NCBI RefSeq assembly: GCF_003149475.2
Contig: NZ_QFWV02000004.1
Span: forward strand, 467,183-516,600
DNA length: 49,418 nt
Direction: 5' to 3'
From: Oceaniradius stylonematis
GTDB lineage: Bacteria; Pseudomonadota; Alphaproteobacteria; Rhizobiales; Rhizobiaceae
Below the pieces are notes generated by a model. That model was not told where the DNA came from, searched no databases, and saw only the letters and a program-made list of their open reading frames with translations. The position numbers were made by a program, and so were the translations under genes. Of the stretch, positions 1 through 9,634 are shown in pieces (positions within the stretch are counted from its first letter, which is position 1; the number at the start of each line of letters is the position of its first letter).

Positions 1-237
1 AATCCCGAGGTGGTGCTTGCCGACGAGCCGACCGGCAATCTCGATACGCGGCGCTCGGTCGAGATCATGGAGGTCCTTCAGGCCCTGAACCGGGACGATG
101 GGCTGACCATCGTCATGGTCACCCATGAGGAAGACATGGCCCAGTTCGCCGACCGCCTGATCTGGATGGTCGACGGACGCATCGAACGCGACGGGCCGAC
201 CCGGCCGGAACGCGAGGTGGCCCGCGATGCTGTATGA
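1..237 (+). CDS. ABC transporter ATP-binding protein, C-terminal part (MacB/LolD type)
   Basis: This gene runs in from the left edge, so its start and Walker A motif are missing. The first visible residues carry the Walker B/D-loop motif ([12 protein letters not shown]), and the switch histidine follows in [16 protein letters not shown] is characteristic of the MacB/LolD/FtsE group of ATPases that power FtsX-like permeases. Its stop codon overlaps the start of the next gene by 11 bases, so the two are translationally coupled and should form one transporter. The exported substrate cannot be told from the sequence. The family call is firm; the identity as MacB rather than another member is inferred from the permease next door. 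Confidence 0.9.
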   Translation, partial: NPEVVLADEPTGNLDTRRSVEIMEVLQALNRDDGLTIVMVTHEEDMAQFADRLIWMVDGRIERDGPTRPEREVARDAV

Positions 238-1435
238 AACGCTTCTGCTGGCTCTGCAGGCGATCTTCCGCAATGCACTGCGGTCGTTCCTGACGGTGCT
301 CGGGATCGTGATCGGTGTCGCGGCGGTGATCGCCATGCTGACGGTTGGCCAGGGCTCCACCGAACAGGTGACGGCCGATGTCGAAAAGCTCGGCACCAAC
401 GTCCTGATGGTGCTCCCCGGCGGTGAGGCAATGGGCGGTCCGGCCGGCACGGCCGACCCGATGTTCGTCATAGGCGATGTCGATGCGGTGCAGGAAGAGA
501 TCGCCAGCGTGGCGCTGGCGGCACCGATCAGCCAGAATCGCGCCCGCGTCGTGTTCGGCAACGAAAACCGGCGCACCGACATTGTCGGCACCGACAACCG
601 CTACCTTGAGGCGGCGCGCTGGGACTTCGCCCGCGGACGCGCCTGGGAAGCCTCGGAAATCCAGTCCGGAAAGCCTGTCTGCATTCTGGGCGAGACGGTT
701 CGGGCAGACCTGTTCGGCTACGCCGATCCGGTCGGCGAACAGGTGCGCATCAAGAACATGTCCTGCGAGGTCATCGGCCTTCTCGAGTCGAAGGGCGCTT
801 CGACGTTTGGCGCCGATCAGGACGATTTCGTGCTGATGCCCTACCGGGCCTTTCACCGGCGGATTGCCGGCAATGCCGACGTCTCTACCATCTATGTCTC
901 GGTGCGCGAAGGCGTGACCACCGAACGGGCCACCGAGGAGATCGAGGCGCTGATGCGCGACCGAAGGCGGATCGGCGCAGGCGAGGACGACGATTTCGAC
1001 GTCATGGACATGGAGCAGATCGCCACCATGCTGTCGGGGATCACCGACATTCTGACCGGGCTCCTGTCGGCGGTCGCCGCGGTCAGCCTTCTGGTCGGCG
1101 GCATCGGCATCATGAACATCATGCTGGTGTCGGTCACCGAGCGCACGCGTGAGATCGGCATCCGGCTTGCCGTCGGCGCCCAGGCACGGCAGGTGCTGCT
1201 GCAGTTTCTCGTCGAGGCGATCGTGTTGTCGCTGATTGGCGGTTTGATCGGAATCCTGCTCGGCCTGGCACTCGGTTATCTTGGTGCCCAGTGGCTCGCC
1301 GTGCCGTTCCGTCCCGATCCGCTCGTGATCCTGATGGCGTTCGGATTTTCAGCGGCCGTCGGCGTGATTTTCGGCTTTTTCCCGGCCCGGCGGGCGGCGA
1401 TGCTCGACCCGATCGAAGCGCTGCGCCACGAATAG
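227..1435 (+). CDS. MacB-family ABC transporter permease
   Basis: The 402-residue product has the MacB/FtsX layout. One membrane helix lies near residues 20-40, followed by a periplasmic domain of about 220 residues (MacB_PCD type), then three membrane helices from about residue 275 (the FtsX domain). The segment [21 protein letters not shown] at the second helix and the closing [19 protein letters not shown] are hallmarks of the family. Members export peptides, lipoproteins or small amphiphiles together with a periplasmic adaptor. The adaptor gene should lie upstream, beyond the window. The start at 227 overlaps the ATPase stop. The gene ends 15 bases from the convergent corC-like gene, with no clear terminator between them. 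Confidence 0.9.
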   Translation: MLYETLLLALQAIFRNALRSFLTVLGIVIGVAAVIAMLTVGQGSTEQVTADVEKLGTNVLMVLPGGEAMGGPAGTADPMFVIGDVDAVQEEIASVALAAPISQNRARVVFGNENRRTDIVGTDNRYLEAARWDFARGRAWEASEIQSGKPVCILGETVRADLFGYADPVGEQVRIKNMSCEVIGLLESKGASTFGADQDDFVLMPYRAFHRRIAGNADVSTIYVSVREGVTTERATEEIEALMRDRRRIGAGEDDDFDVMDMEQIATMLSGITDILTGLLSAVAAVSLLVGGIGIMNIMLVSVTERTREIGIRLAVGAQARQVLLQFLVEAIVLSLIGGLIGILLGLALGYLGAQWLAVPFRPDPLVILMAFGFSAAVGVIFGFFPARRAAMLDPIEALRHE

Positions 1436-1450
1436 AACAGACAGTCGGTC

Positions 1451-2707
1451 TTACGCCGGCCGGACGCGGAGTTTCCTGATCCTGTTCTTCTCGCGCTTGA
1501 GCACGATGAAGCGCTTTCCGTGGAAGGTGAAGGCCTGCTTTTCGGCGGGAATCGTCTTGGCTTCGTGGATGACGAGGCCGGCGATGGTGTTGGCGTCGTC
1601 GTCCGGCAGGTCCCAGTCGAGCGCGCGGTTGAGGTCGCGGATCGGCACCGACCCGTCGACGACGACCGACCCGTCCGCCTCGGTCTGCACGCCGGCCACC
1701 TCGATATCGTGCTCGTCGGCAATGTCGCCGATAATCTCCTCGATGATGTCCTCGAGCGTCACCAACCCTTCCAGCTCGCCATATTCATCGACGACGATCG
1801 CGACATGGGCGCGGCGGCGCAGGAAGGCGTTGAGCTGGTCCTGAAGCATGGTCGTGTCGGGCACGAACCAGGGCTTGTTGGCGATCTTCATGATGTCGAC
1901 GCGGGTCGGGTCGTTGTCGACCGCGTGCAGAGCGCGCAGAAGGTCCTTGGCGTGCACGATGCCGACAATGTTGTCGGTCTCGCCGCGCCAGACCGGCATG
2001 CGCGTATAGGGGCTTTCGAGGATTTCGCGCACGACGATCTCGGCCGGGTCATCGGCATTGACCATGCGCATCGCCGTGCGGTGGATCATGATGTCGCCGA
2101 CATCGAGTTCGCTGAGGTCGAGCACGCCGCCGAGGCGATCGCGCTCTTCCTTGATGAACGAGCCCTCCTCGTGAAGCACGGTCACCGCGCCGCGCAGTTC
2201 CTCATGCGCGGACAGGATCGATTCGTTGGCCCCGAAGGTCACGCCGAAGACGCTCAGGATGCGCCGGACGATGAAGTCGACGGCCCGCGCCAGCGGCGAA
2301 ACAATGGCGACGAAGATCTGAATGGCCGGAACGACGAACATGGCGAACCGGTCGGTCTTGGAGATCGCCAGATATTTCGGCATCACCTCGGCGAAGATGA
2401 CCAGCAACACCGTCATGATCAGTGTCGCGTAGACGACACCGGTATCGCCGAACAGCGACAGGAACAGCGTGGTCGCAAGCGCCGACGACAGGACGTTGAT
2501 CAGATTGTTGCCGATCAGCAGCGCGCCGATCAGCCGTTCCTTGTTTTCCGTCAGCTGGCCGACCGCGCCGGCGCGGGCATTGCCGTTGGCCTCCATCTGG
2601 CGCATGCGGCCGCGTGAAACCGCTGTCAGCGCCGTCTCCGATCCGGAAAAGAAGCCCGACATGACGATCAGCACCGCGATGGCGCCGGCTATGATCCAGA
2701 TTTCCAT
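1451..2707 (-). CDS. CNNM/CorC (HlyC-like) protein with DUF21 and CBS domains
   Basis: The 418-residue protein begins with a DUF21/CNNM membrane domain of about four helices, which includes the family signature FSGSETALTAVSRGRMRQME near residues 20-40. A CBS pair follows at about residues 210-335 (typical stretches are HRTAMRMVNADDP and LVTLEDIIEEIIGDI), and a CorC/HlyC domain closes the protein. Relatives are linked to magnesium or cobalt efflux and are often labelled hemolysin by old convention; haemolytic activity is not implied. It lies 5 bases after aroB, so it is the third gene of an aroK-aroB operon, an order I recall as common in rhizobia. The metal specificity is unknown. Confidence 0.88.
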   Translation of the reverse strand: MEIWIIAGAIAVLIVMSGFFSGSETALTAVSRGRMRQMEANGNARAGAVGQLTENKERLIGALLIGNNLINVLSSALATTLFLSLFGDTGVVYATLIMTVLLVIFAEVMPKYLAISKTDRFAMFVVPAIQIFVAIVSPLARAVDFIVRRILSVFGVTFGANESILSAHEELRGAVTVLHEEGSFIKEERDRLGGVLDLSELDVGDIMIHRTAMRMVNADDPAEIVVREILESPYTRMPVWRGETDNIVGIVHAKDLLRALHAVDNDPTRVDIMKIANKPWFVPDTTMLQDQLNAFLRRRAHVAIVVDEYGELEGLVTLEDIIEEIIGDIADEHDIEVAGVQTEADGSVVVDGSVPIRDLNRALDWDLPDDDANTIAGLVIHEAKTIPAEKQAFTFHGKRFIVLKREKNRIRKLRVRPA

Positions 2708-2712
2708 GACTG

Positions 2713-3837
2713 TCAGCTCTCGAGCATCTGTTGAAGGAAGGCCCTGACCTCGGAAGCAGGCACGTCGTCCGCAATGAACGCTTCGCCGATGCCGCGCGTC
2801 AGGATGAAGGTGAGCGCACCGCGCGAGACCTTCTTGTCCTGGGCGATGAAGTCCATCAGCGCGTCGGCGTCCGGTACATGGGCGCGCACCGGTGTCAGAT
2901 CGGTCGGCAGGCCCGCGGTTTCAAGATGGGCCGTCACGCGTTTCACATCGTCGGGGCTGCACAAATTCATGCGTGCCGAAAATGCGTGCGCCAGCACCAG
3001 GCCGATGGCCACACCCTCACCATGAACGAGCACATCGGAGCGGTAGCCGGTGATGCCTTCCAGTGCATGGCCGAATGTGTGGCCGAGATTGAGCAGCGCC
3101 CGTTCTCCGGCCTCGCGTTCGTCGCGGGCGACGATAGCCGCCTTGGCCCGGCACGATGCGGCGATCGCCTGCGTCCGCGCCGGGCCGCCGGCGGTGATCG
3201 CATCGAGATTGTCTTCCAGCCACGAAAAGAAGGGCGCATCGTTGATCAGCCCGTATTTGGCGACTTCCGCATAGCCGGCGCGAAACTCGCGAACGGGCAG
3301 CGTGTCCAGAACAGCGGTGTCGGCGATCACGATGCGTGGCTGATAGAAGGCGCCGACCAGGTTCTTGCCCTGCGGAGCGTTGATCCCGGTCTTGCCGCCG
3401 ACCGATGAATCGACCTGGGCCAGAAGCGAGGTGGGGATCTGCACGAAACCCATGCCGCGCCGCGTCACTGCTGCCGCAAAGCCCGTCAGGTCTCCGATCA
3501 CCCCGCCGCCCAGCGCGACCACCAGATCGCCGCGTTCGAGCCGTGCATCGAGAAGTGCCTCGACCGTTTGCCGGAGGTGGCCGAAGTCCTTGGTGGCTTC
3601 ACCGGCCGGCAGCACAAGGGTTCCCGGCTCGAAACCGGCACCGGAAAGGCTCGCGCGCACAGCATCGAGATGGAGTGCGGCCACGTTTTCGTCGGTGACG
3701 ACGGCGCACCGGGTACCGGGCGCCAGCGTGGCCAGATATGTGCCGGTCTCGGCCAGAACGCCGGGTCCGATCACGATGTCATAGGCGCGTTCGCCCAGAT
3801 CGACGCGAACTGTCTGGTGCAGGGTCTCGTCGATCAT
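2713..3837 (-). CDS. aroB: 3-dehydroquinate synthase
   Basis: AroB converts DAHP to 3-dehydroquinate, the second step of the shikimate pathway, using NAD and a divalent metal in the cytosol. The 374-residue product is of normal length. It has the NAD-binding motif [13 protein letters not shown], the lysine-rich segment [19 protein letters not shown], and the histidine region [14 protein letters not shown] start it at the ATG at 3837 because that codon overlaps the aroK stop in an ATGA arrangement and the protein then begins MIDETLHQ. An in-frame start 12 codons earlier lies inside aroK and is less likely. It is co-transcribed with aroK and the CBS-domain gene. Confidence 0.96.
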   Translation of the reverse strand: MIDETLHQTVRVDLGERAYDIVIGPGVLAETGTYLATLAPGTRCAVVTDENVAALHLDAVRASLSGAGFEPGTLVLPAGEATKDFGHLRQTVEALLDARLERGDLVVALGGGVIGDLTGFAAAVTRRGMGFVQIPTSLLAQVDSSVGGKTGINAPQGKNLVGAFYQPRIVIADTAVLDTLPVREFRAGYAEVAKYGLINDAPFFSWLEDNLDAITAGGPARTQAIAASCRAKAAIVARDEREAGERALLNLGHTFGHALEGITGYRSDVLVHGEGVAIGLVLAHAFSARMNLCSPDDVKRVTAHLETAGLPTDLTPVRAHVPDADALMDFIAQDKKVSRGALTFILTRGIGEAFIADDVPASEVRAFLQQMLES

Positions 3838-4430
3838 GGGCCGATCGTTCCGGTTTCGGGTGTTTTCAGGCACAGATGATAATGAAGCGCCTCGACGACC
3901 GTGTCGGCCATCTCGTCCTTGCCGACATCGCGGGATATGACCGTCACATCGGCGGTGGCGTAAACCGGGTATCGCTCGTCCATCAGCTTTTGCATCACCG
4001 CGCGGGGATCAGGCGCCCTTAAAAGCGGCCGCGTCGCCTTTCGCGACACACGCGCCATCAGAAGATCGAGATCGGCCGACAGCCAGACCGAAACGCCGGC
4101 GGCGCCGATCGCGGCACGTGTGTCGGCGTTCATGAAGGCGCCACCGCCGGTCGCCAGCACCGTTGCGCCGGCACCGAGAAGCCGGGTCATGACGCTGGCC
4201 TCAAGGCGCCGGAACTCGGCTTCGCCATAGTGCTCGAAAATGTCGGCGACCGACATGCTGGCCGCTTCCTCGATCTCGTGATCGGCATCGATGAAGGGCA
4301 GTTCGAGCCGCGCGGCCAGCTTGCGGCCGATCGCCGATTTGCCGGCGCCCATCAGGCCGATCAGGACGACCGGCCGCCCGTTCAGCCGGTCGGCGACCTG
4401 TTTGGCCATATCTGGCGATTTTTCTGTCAT
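3834..4430 (-). CDS. aroK: shikimate kinase
   Basis: AroK phosphorylates shikimate at the 3-hydroxyl with ATP. The 198-residue protein shows the Walker A loop [15 protein letters not shown] near residue 26, the shikimate-binding residues in DADHEIE, FRRLE and TGGGAF, and the lid arginine region around SRKATRPLL. It is a little longer than the 170-residue E. coli enzyme because of N- and C-terminal extensions. The ATG at 4430 lies only nine bases from a well-formed -10 element, which implies a leaderless or nearly leaderless message. An internal ATG at 4409 (MAKQVADRL) is the alternative start. It heads the operon aroK-aroB-corC. Confidence 0.96.
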   Translation of the reverse strand: MTEKSPDMAKQVADRLNGRPVVLIGLMGAGKSAIGRKLAARLELPFIDADHEIEEAASMSVADIFEHYGEAEFRRLEASVMTRLLGAGATVLATGGGAFMNADTRAAIGAAGVSVWLSADLDLLMARVSRKATRPLLRAPDPRAVMQKLMDERYPVYATADVTVISRDVGKDEMADTVVEALHYHLCLKTPETGTIGP

Positions 4431-4439
4431 CCTGTGCTG

Positions 4440-4468
4440 TTAGCACATCATGGCGATGGCCGAGTCAA
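4440..4468 (-). promoter_or_regulatory. sigma-70-type promoter of aroK-aroB-corC
   Basis: On the minus strand TTGACT (4463-4468) and TGCTAA (4440-4445) are separated by exactly 17 bases, matching the alphaproteobacterial housekeeping pattern. Transcription should begin around 4433, two or three bases before the aroK ATG. The -10 region also lies within a perfect inverted repeat, TGTGCT-N3-AGCACA (4433-4447), which could be an operator or chance. Confidence 0.6.
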
Positions 4469-4552
4469 GCCGTTTGCCAGAGCTTGATCTTTCCCCCGTC
4501 GCGGCTGCATAAGAAGCGCAATTGTCCGATTTCGGGCAAAGATGGTTGTGTG

Positions 4553-4771
4553 ATGCCCAGTCTCTTCCGGTTCCTCTTCGTGTTGGGCGTTCTTGCGGCG
4601 CTGGCCTACGGTGCCATGTTGGCGCTGGTGGTTTTCGTCAAGCCCGAGCCGCGTCCGATGACCGTCACGATTCCGGCGGACCGCCTGAACCCGGTGCGGA
4701 TCACCGTTCCGACCGCCGAGCCGGCGGAAGCCGACGGGTCCGGCGATACGGAAGCGGAAGCCGCGCAATAG
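4553..4771 (+). CDS. small membrane-anchored protein of unknown function (aroK-xerD interval)
   Basis: The 72-residue product has one hydrophobic helix (about residues 4-29, FRFLFVLGVLAALAYGAMLA) followed by a short, acidic, proline- and alanine-rich tail with no recognisable domain. The ATG at 4553 (MPSLFRF) is chosen because the helix then sits at the N-terminus; an earlier ATG at 4484 would add 23 residues without helix character. It lies divergent from aroK and 39 bases before xerD. I recall similar short proteins at this place in other rhizobial genomes, but no function is known. Confidence 0.7.
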   Translation: MPSLFRFLFVLGVLAALAYGAMLALVVFVKPEPRPMTVTIPADRLNPVRITVPTAEPAEADGSGDTEAEAAQ

Positions 4772-4810
4772 GCAGCGTTTCGGTAAGGTCTCGCCGCTAG
4801 GCTGTCGTCC

Positions 4811-5740
4811 ATGATCGAAGCTTTCCTCGAGATGATGAGCGCCGAGCGCGGCGCGGCCCTCAACACGCTGCAATCCTATCGCCGCGATCTGGAGGATGCC
4901 GACCGCTTCCTGCGGGCCCGCGGCGCGGGCGGATTGCACGCCGCGCAGACCGCCGACCTGTCGGCCTATCTGCACGGGCTCGAGGCGCAGGGCTTCGCTG
5001 CCAGTTCCCAGGCGCGGCGCCTGTCGGCGCTGCGTCAGTTCTTCCGTTTCCTGTTTGCCGAAAATGTCCGCTCCGACGACCCGACCGGCGTTATCTCTTC
5101 GCCGAAAAAACAGCGTGGCCTGCCGCGCCATCTGAGCATGGAGGCGGTGTCACGGCTGCTGGAGACGGCGCGACGTGAAGCGCTTGAGGGCAAAAAATCG
5201 CCGGCACAGGCGCGGCGGACGGCGCGAACTCATGCGATCGTGGAGTTTCTCTATGCCACCGGTCTGCGCATCAGCGAACTGACGCGCCTGCCCGCGACCA
5301 TCCTGCACCGCGAGGAACCGTTCTTCATGGTCAAGGGAAAGGGCGGCAAGGAGCGATTGGTGCCGCTGTCCGACAGCGCACGCCATGCCGGGCAGGCCTA
5401 TCGGATGCTACTCGAAGGCGACGAACGCGCCCGACAATGCCCGTTCCTGTTCCCCGACGACAGTTTCTCAGGCCCGGTTGCGCGGCAGGTTCTGGCGCGC
5501 GACCTGAAGGCAACAGGCGCCCGTTGCGGCATTGCCGCCGAAAGCTTGTCGCCGCATGTGTTACGCCATGCCTTTGCGACCCATCTGCTTGAAAACGGTG
5601 CCGATCTGCGCGTCGTGCAGCAATTGCTCGGCCATGCGGACATATCGACCACGCAGATCTACACCCACGTAATGGATGAGCGGCTGCATGCGCTGGTCAG
5701 CGCCCATCATCCGCTGGCGGCGTCCGGAAACCGGCAATAG
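4811..5740 (+). CDS. xerD: site-specific tyrosine recombinase XerD
   Basis: XerD works with XerC at the dif site to resolve chromosome dimers at cell division. The 309-residue protein has an N-terminal SAM-like DNA-binding domain (to about residue 95). Its catalytic domain shows the full tyrosine recombinase set: arginine in ATGLRISEL, lysine in KGKGGKERLVPL, HxxR in SPHVLRHAFATHLL, histidine in QLLGHADISTTQIY, and the nucleophilic tyrosine in QIYTHV. It is assigned as XerD rather than XerC from its HADISTTQIYTHV ending and from the second recombinase at 17334, which fits XerC. No mobile-element context is seen. Confidence 0.93.
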   Translation: MIEAFLEMMSAERGAALNTLQSYRRDLEDADRFLRARGAGGLHAAQTADLSAYLHGLEAQGFAASSQARRLSALRQFFRFLFAENVRSDDPTGVISSPKKQRGLPRHLSMEAVSRLLETARREALEGKKSPAQARRTARTHAIVEFLYATGLRISELTRLPATILHREEPFFMVKGKGGKERLVPLSDSARHAGQAYRMLLEGDERARQCPFLFPDDSFSGPVARQVLARDLKATGARCGIAAESLSPHVLRHAFATHLLENGADLRVVQQLLGHADISTTQIYTHVMDERLHALVSAHHPLAASGNRQ

Positions 5741-5838
5741 GGCGGCGCCCGCCCGCCCATCCTTGACATCATGGCCATTTGCCGCCACCTGCATGCCGCA
5801 ACGGGCGCGGGAGCCGGCCGATGGCCGCAGGATGATCG

Positions 5839-6795
5839 ATGTACAGCTATCTTGAGTTCGAAAAACCGATCGCGGATCTGGAAGGCCAGATCCTCGAACT
5901 CAAGAAGCTGGCCGAGAGCGGCGAAGGGGCGGTCGATGTCGCCGAGGAAATCGCGCGGCTCGAAAAGCGCTCGCACGAGGCGCTGGTCGAAGCCTATCGC
6001 AAGCTGACGCCCTGGCAGAAAGCGATGGTCGCCCGGCACCCGGACCGGCCGCACTGCATCGACTATGTCGATGCGCTTTTCACCGAATTCACGCCGCTGG
6101 CCGGCGACCGGAATTTTGCCGAAGACCACGCGGTGATGGCCGGGTTCGCGCGCTACCACGGGCAGCCCGTGGCGGTGATCGGTCAAGAGAAGGGCAACGA
6201 CACCAAGTCGCGCCTGAAACACAATTTCGGCATGGCCCGCCCGGAAGGCTATCGCAAGGCTGTGCGGATCATGGAACTGGCCGATCGGTTCGGCCTGCCG
6301 GTGATCACGCTGGTCGATACGGCGGGCGCCTATCCGGGCATCGGCGCCGAGGAGCGCGGACAGGCCGAGGCGATCGCCCGATCGACGGAAAAATGCCTGA
6401 ATCTGCGGGTTCCGCTCGTGTCCGTCATCATCGGCGAGGGCGGCTCGGGCGGCGCGATCGCCATTGCCACGGCCAATACCGTCCTGATGCTCGAACACGC
6501 GATCTATTCGGTGATCTCGCCGGAAGCCGGCGCGTCGATCCTGTGGCGCGATGCGGCCCGCGCCAAGGATGTGGCCACGGCCATGAAGATCACCGCCCAG
6601 GACTTGCTCGAACTGAAGATCATCGATGCGATCATATCCGAACCGCTGGGCGGCGCGCATCGCGATGTGTCCGCCGTGATGGCCGAAACCGACAGGCATC
6701 TCACCAAGGCCATGGCGGCGCTGGACGGCAGGGATGGCGACACACTCAGGCGCCAGCGGCGCGAAAAGTTCCTGGCCATCGGCCGGAACCTCTGA
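5839..6795 (+). CDS. accA: acetyl-CoA carboxylase carboxyltransferase subunit alpha
   Basis: AccA with AccD transfers the carboxyl group from carboxybiotin to acetyl-CoA, giving malonyl-CoA for fatty-acid synthesis. The 318-residue length is standard. The family N-terminus ([15 protein letters not shown]), the core [20 protein letters not shown] and the oxyanion-hole glycines in [13 protein letters not shown] are all present. The start at 5839 has a weak AGGA six bases upstream. It lies 98 bases after xerD; a TTGACA at 5763-5768 may be a -35 element, but I could not find a good -10 for it. AccA and AccD are usually encoded apart, as seems the case here. Confidence 0.97.
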   Translation: MYSYLEFEKPIADLEGQILELKKLAESGEGAVDVAEEIARLEKRSHEALVEAYRKLTPWQKAMVARHPDRPHCIDYVDALFTEFTPLAGDRNFAEDHAVMAGFARYHGQPVAVIGQEKGNDTKSRLKHNFGMARPEGYRKAVRIMELADRFGLPVITLVDTAGAYPGIGAEERGQAEAIARSTEKCLNLRVPLVSVIIGEGGSGGAIAIATANTVLMLEHAIYSVISPEAGASILWRDAARAKDVATAMKITAQDLLELKIIDAIISEPLGGAHRDVSAVMAETDRHLTKAMAALDGRDGDTLRRQRREKFLAIGRNL

Positions 6796-6860
6796 GACCT
6801 CTGTCCGGCTCCCCGCCACGATCCGTGTCGGTCTGCCGCGCCCTTCAAGGCTTCGACCGC

Positions 6861-6889
6861 TTGGCATCGATGGGTTGGGCGCATATCTG
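6861..6889 (+). promoter_or_regulatory. candidate promoter of the mrp gene
   Basis: TTGGCA (6861-6866) and TATCTG (6884-6889) lie 17 bases apart. Transcription would start about 20 bases before the mrp ATG at 6916, and a strong ribosome binding site (GAGGGGAAAAG) falls in that leader. The -35 matches the consensus at five of six positions and the -10 at three. Confidence 0.42.
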
Positions 6890-6915
6890 TATGCCGCCCG
6901 CCCGAGGGGAAAAGA

Positions 6916-8064
6916 ATGGCACAAGCACCCAGCCAGGACATCGTCACCGAAACGCTGCGCAAGATCATGCTGCCTGACGGGCGCGATCTGGTCGGCGCCG
7001 GGATGGTGTCGGACATCTTCATCGCCGACGGGAAGGTCTTCTTCTCGCTGACCTGCGATGCCGCCGATGCAGAGCGGCTGGAGCCGGTGCGCGAGGCGGC
7101 CCAGGCTGCGGTCACGGCGCTGCCCGGCGTCAAGGCGGCGATGGTTGCGCTGACCGCCGAAAAAAAGGGCGGCCAGAGCGGGCCGGAGCCGCAGGCGCGA
7201 AACGTGCCGCCACCGCCGCCATCGGCCGGGCGGCGCCCGGTCACCGACCGGGCGAAGCCGGGCGTCCCCGGGGTCAAGCACATCATCGCCGTCGCGTCGG
7301 GCAAGGGCGGCGTCGGCAAGTCGACCACCGCGATCAATCTGGCGCTCGGTCTTGCTGCTTGCGGTCTGAAAACCGGCATTCTGGATGCAGACATTTACGG
7401 GCCGTCGCTGCCGCGTCTTTTGGGATTGAAGGACACCAAACCGCAGCAGCTCGAGGGCCGCATTCTCAAGCCGATCGAACAGTTCGGGCTGCAGTCCATG
7501 TCCATCGGCTTTCTGGTCGAGGAAGAGACGCCAATGATCTGGCGCGGGCCGATGGTCGTCTCGGCGATCACGCAAATGCTGCGCGAGGTGGCCTGGAGCG
7601 ATCTCGACGTTTTGGTCGTCGACATGCCGCCGGGCACGGGAGACGCACAGCTCACCATGGCGCAGAACGTTCCGCTGTCTGGCGCGGTGATCGTCTCGAC
7701 GCCGCAGGATCTGGCGCTGATCGACGCGCGCAAGGGCCTGAAAATGTTCGAGAAGGTCAATGTGCCGGTTCTCGGCATCATCGAGAACATGAGCTATTTC
7801 GTGGCGCCGGACACCGGCGCGCGCTACGACATCTTCGGCCATGGCGGCGCCAGGGCGGAAGCTCAGCGGCTGGGTGTCCCCTTTCTGGGCGAGGTTCCGC
7901 TGGTGATGGCGATCCGCGAAACCTCCGACGCCGGAAGACCGATCACCGTGGCCGAACCGGACGGTCCGCACGCCGCTGCCTACACGGCCATCGCCGAGCG
8001 AGTTTCGGCGGCGCTCTCGACCGGTGCCGGCGCGAAACCAGCCCCCGCCATCGTTTTCGAGTGA
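6916..8064 (+). CDS. mrp: Mrp/ApbC-family iron-sulfur cluster carrier ATPase
   Basis: Mrp/ApbC proteins are P-loop ATPases that bind and deliver Fe-S clusters. The 382-residue product has an N-terminal MIP18-like (DUF59) domain (about residues 1-80), a proline-rich linker, and the deviant Walker A motif GKGGVGKSTT near residue 127. The switch segments DADIYGPSLPRLLG and VVDMPPGTGDAQLT follow. The C-terminal CxxC that bridges the cluster in E. coli ApbC is replaced by the segment NMSYFVAPDTGARYDIFG, which has no cysteine. I recall this change in other alphaproteobacterial members. The gene has its own good ribosome binding site and ends 31 bases before the convergent leuC. Confidence 0.9.
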   Translation: MAQAPSQDIVTETLRKIMLPDGRDLVGAGMVSDIFIADGKVFFSLTCDAADAERLEPVREAAQAAVTALPGVKAAMVALTAEKKGGQSGPEPQARNVPPPPPSAGRRPVTDRAKPGVPGVKHIIAVASGKGGVGKSTTAINLALGLAACGLKTGILDADIYGPSLPRLLGLKDTKPQQLEGRILKPIEQFGLQSMSIGFLVEEETPMIWRGPMVVSAITQMLREVAWSDLDVLVVDMPPGTGDAQLTMAQNVPLSGAVIVSTPQDLALIDARKGLKMFEKVNVPVLGIIENMSYFVAPDTGARYDIFGHGGARAEAQRLGVPFLGEVPLVMAIRETSDAGRPITVAEPDGPHAAAYTAIAERVSAALSTGAGAKPAPAIVFE

Positions 8065-8095
8065 TCGCGTTCCGCCGGACGCGGCCGGCCGGGGT

Positions 8096-9508
8096 TCAGT
8101 CTTTCAGCGAGCGTATATCGACAAACCGTCCGGCGATCGCTGCGGCGGCTGCCATGGCCGGCGAGACGAGATGGGTGCGGCCCTTATAGCCCTGCCGGCC
8201 CTCGAAATTGCGGTTCGACGTCGATGCGCAGCGCTCTTCAGGCTTCAGCCGGTCGTCGTTCATGGCAAGACACATGGAGCAGCCCGGCTCGCGCCAGTCA
8301 AAACCCGCCGCCTTGAAGATCGCGTCGAGCCCTTCGGCCTCGGCCTGTGCCTTCACCAGGCCCGAGCCGGGGACGATCATCGCATCGACCCGCTCGGCCA
8401 CGCGCTTTCCCTCCACCACGCGGGCGACTTCGCGCAGATCCTCGATGCGGCCATTGGTGCATGAGCCGATGAACGCACGGTCGATCTCGATATCGGTGAT
8501 CCTGGTGCCCGGCTTGAGCCCCATATAGTCGAGCGCGCGCCATTTGGAGGCGCGCTTGTTGGCATCCTCGATCTCGTCGGGGTCCGGCACGCTGCCCTCG
8601 ATCGAGACGACATCCTCGGGCGACGAACCCCAGGAGACGATCGGCGGCAGATCTGCGGCGTCGAGCGTGACGATCTTGTCGAAATGGGCGCCTTCGTCGG
8701 TGTGGAGCGTTTTCCAGTAAGCGAGCGCCATGTCCCATGCCTTGCCCGTGGGTGCGCGGGGCTTGTCCTTGATGTAGGCGAAGGTGGTCTCGTCGGGCGC
8801 GATCATGCCGGCGCGGGCGCCGCCCTCGATCGACATGTTGCAGACGGTCATGCGCCCTTCCATGGACAGCGCGCGGATCGCATCGCCCGCATATTCGATG
8901 ACATGGCCGGTGCCGCCGGCGGTGCCGATCTGGCCGATGATGGCGAGGATGATGTCCTTGGCCGTCACGCCGTCGGGCGCGACGCCATCGACGCGCACCA
9001 GCATGTTCTTCGCCTTCTTCTGGATCAGCGTCTGGGTGGCCAGAACGTGCTCGACCTCGGACGTGCCGATGCCGTGCGCCAGCGCGCCGAACGCGCCATG
9101 GGTCGAGGTGTGGCTGTCGCCGCAGACGATGGTCATGCCCGGCAGGGTGAAGCCCTGCTCGGGGCCGACAATGTGGACGATGCCCTGCCGGCGGTCGTTC
9201 TCGGAATAGTATTCGATGCCGAAATCGGCGGCGTTCCTGGCCAGCGCCTCGACCTGGATGCGGCTTTCCTCGTTCTTGATGCCCAGATGCCGGTCTGGCG
9301 AGGTCGGCACATTGTGGTCGACCACGGCCAGTGTCTTTTCGGGCTGGCGGACGGTGCGGTTGGCCATGCGCAGGCCTTCGAACGCCTGCGGGCTGGTTAC
9401 CTCATGGACCAGATGCCGGTCGATATAGATCAGCGACGTGCCGTCGTCGGCCTCGTGAACCAGATGGTCGTCCCAGATCTTGTCGTAGAGCGTGCGCGGC
9501 GCGGCCAT
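8096..9508 (-). CDS. leuC: 3-isopropylmalate dehydratase large subunit
   Basis: LeuC with LeuD isomerises 2-isopropylmalate to 3-isopropylmalate in leucine synthesis, using a [4Fe-4S] cluster. The 470 residues match the aconitase-like large subunit. The cluster cysteines are visible in FIGSCTNGR (near residue 350) and GCSMCLAMN (near 410), and the N-terminus [12 protein letters not shown] and [13 protein letters not shown] are typical. The small subunit gene is not in the window. The start at 9508 has GAGGA ten bases upstream and a separate promoter, so it need not depend on the bch genes upstream. In many Rhizobiales I recall leuC lying close to rplS; here almost 6 kb separates them. Confidence 0.97.
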   Translation of the reverse strand: MAAPRTLYDKIWDDHLVHEADDGTSLIYIDRHLVHEVTSPQAFEGLRMANRTVRQPEKTLAVVDHNVPTSPDRHLGIKNEESRIQVEALARNAADFGIEYYSENDRRQGIVHIVGPEQGFTLPGMTIVCGDSHTSTHGAFGALAHGIGTSEVEHVLATQTLIQKKAKNMLVRVDGVAPDGVTAKDIILAIIGQIGTAGGTGHVIEYAGDAIRALSMEGRMTVCNMSIEGGARAGMIAPDETTFAYIKDKPRAPTGKAWDMALAYWKTLHTDEGAHFDKIVTLDAADLPPIVSWGSSPEDVVSIEGSVPDPDEIEDANKRASKWRALDYMGLKPGTRITDIEIDRAFIGSCTNGRIEDLREVARVVEGKRVAERVDAMIVPGSGLVKAQAEAEGLDAIFKAAGFDWREPGCSMCLAMNDDRLKPEERCASTSNRNFEGRQGYKGRTHLVSPAMAAAAAIAGRFVDIRSLKD

Positions 9509-9548
9509 GGCGGCGTGTCCTCATTGGCGAGTGTGCGGTATTGCGCCG

Positions 9549-9577
9549 ATATGCAACGGCGGGGGAAGGGGCGTCAA
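9549..9577 (-). promoter_or_regulatory. candidate leuC promoter
   Basis: On the minus strand TTGACG (9572-9577) and GCATAT (9549-9554) are 17 bases apart. The predicted leader is about 35 bases and contains the leuC ribosome binding site. This would uncouple leuC from bchE-bchJ. Confidence 0.45.
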
Positions 9578-9634
9578 GGACGCTGCCGCCGACTTCCGGC
9601 CGTCGCCAGCACGCATGAGAATCGGGCGTCGCTG

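Noticed and set aside
5763-5768. TTGACA as the -35 of an accA promoter
   Set aside because: No acceptable -10 lies 16-18 bases downstream.
5707-7971. A 754-codon open frame on the minus strand opposite accA and mrp
   Set aside because: High GC content leaves few stop codons; the sense frames encode clear AccA and Mrp, and the antisense product has no recognisable domain.
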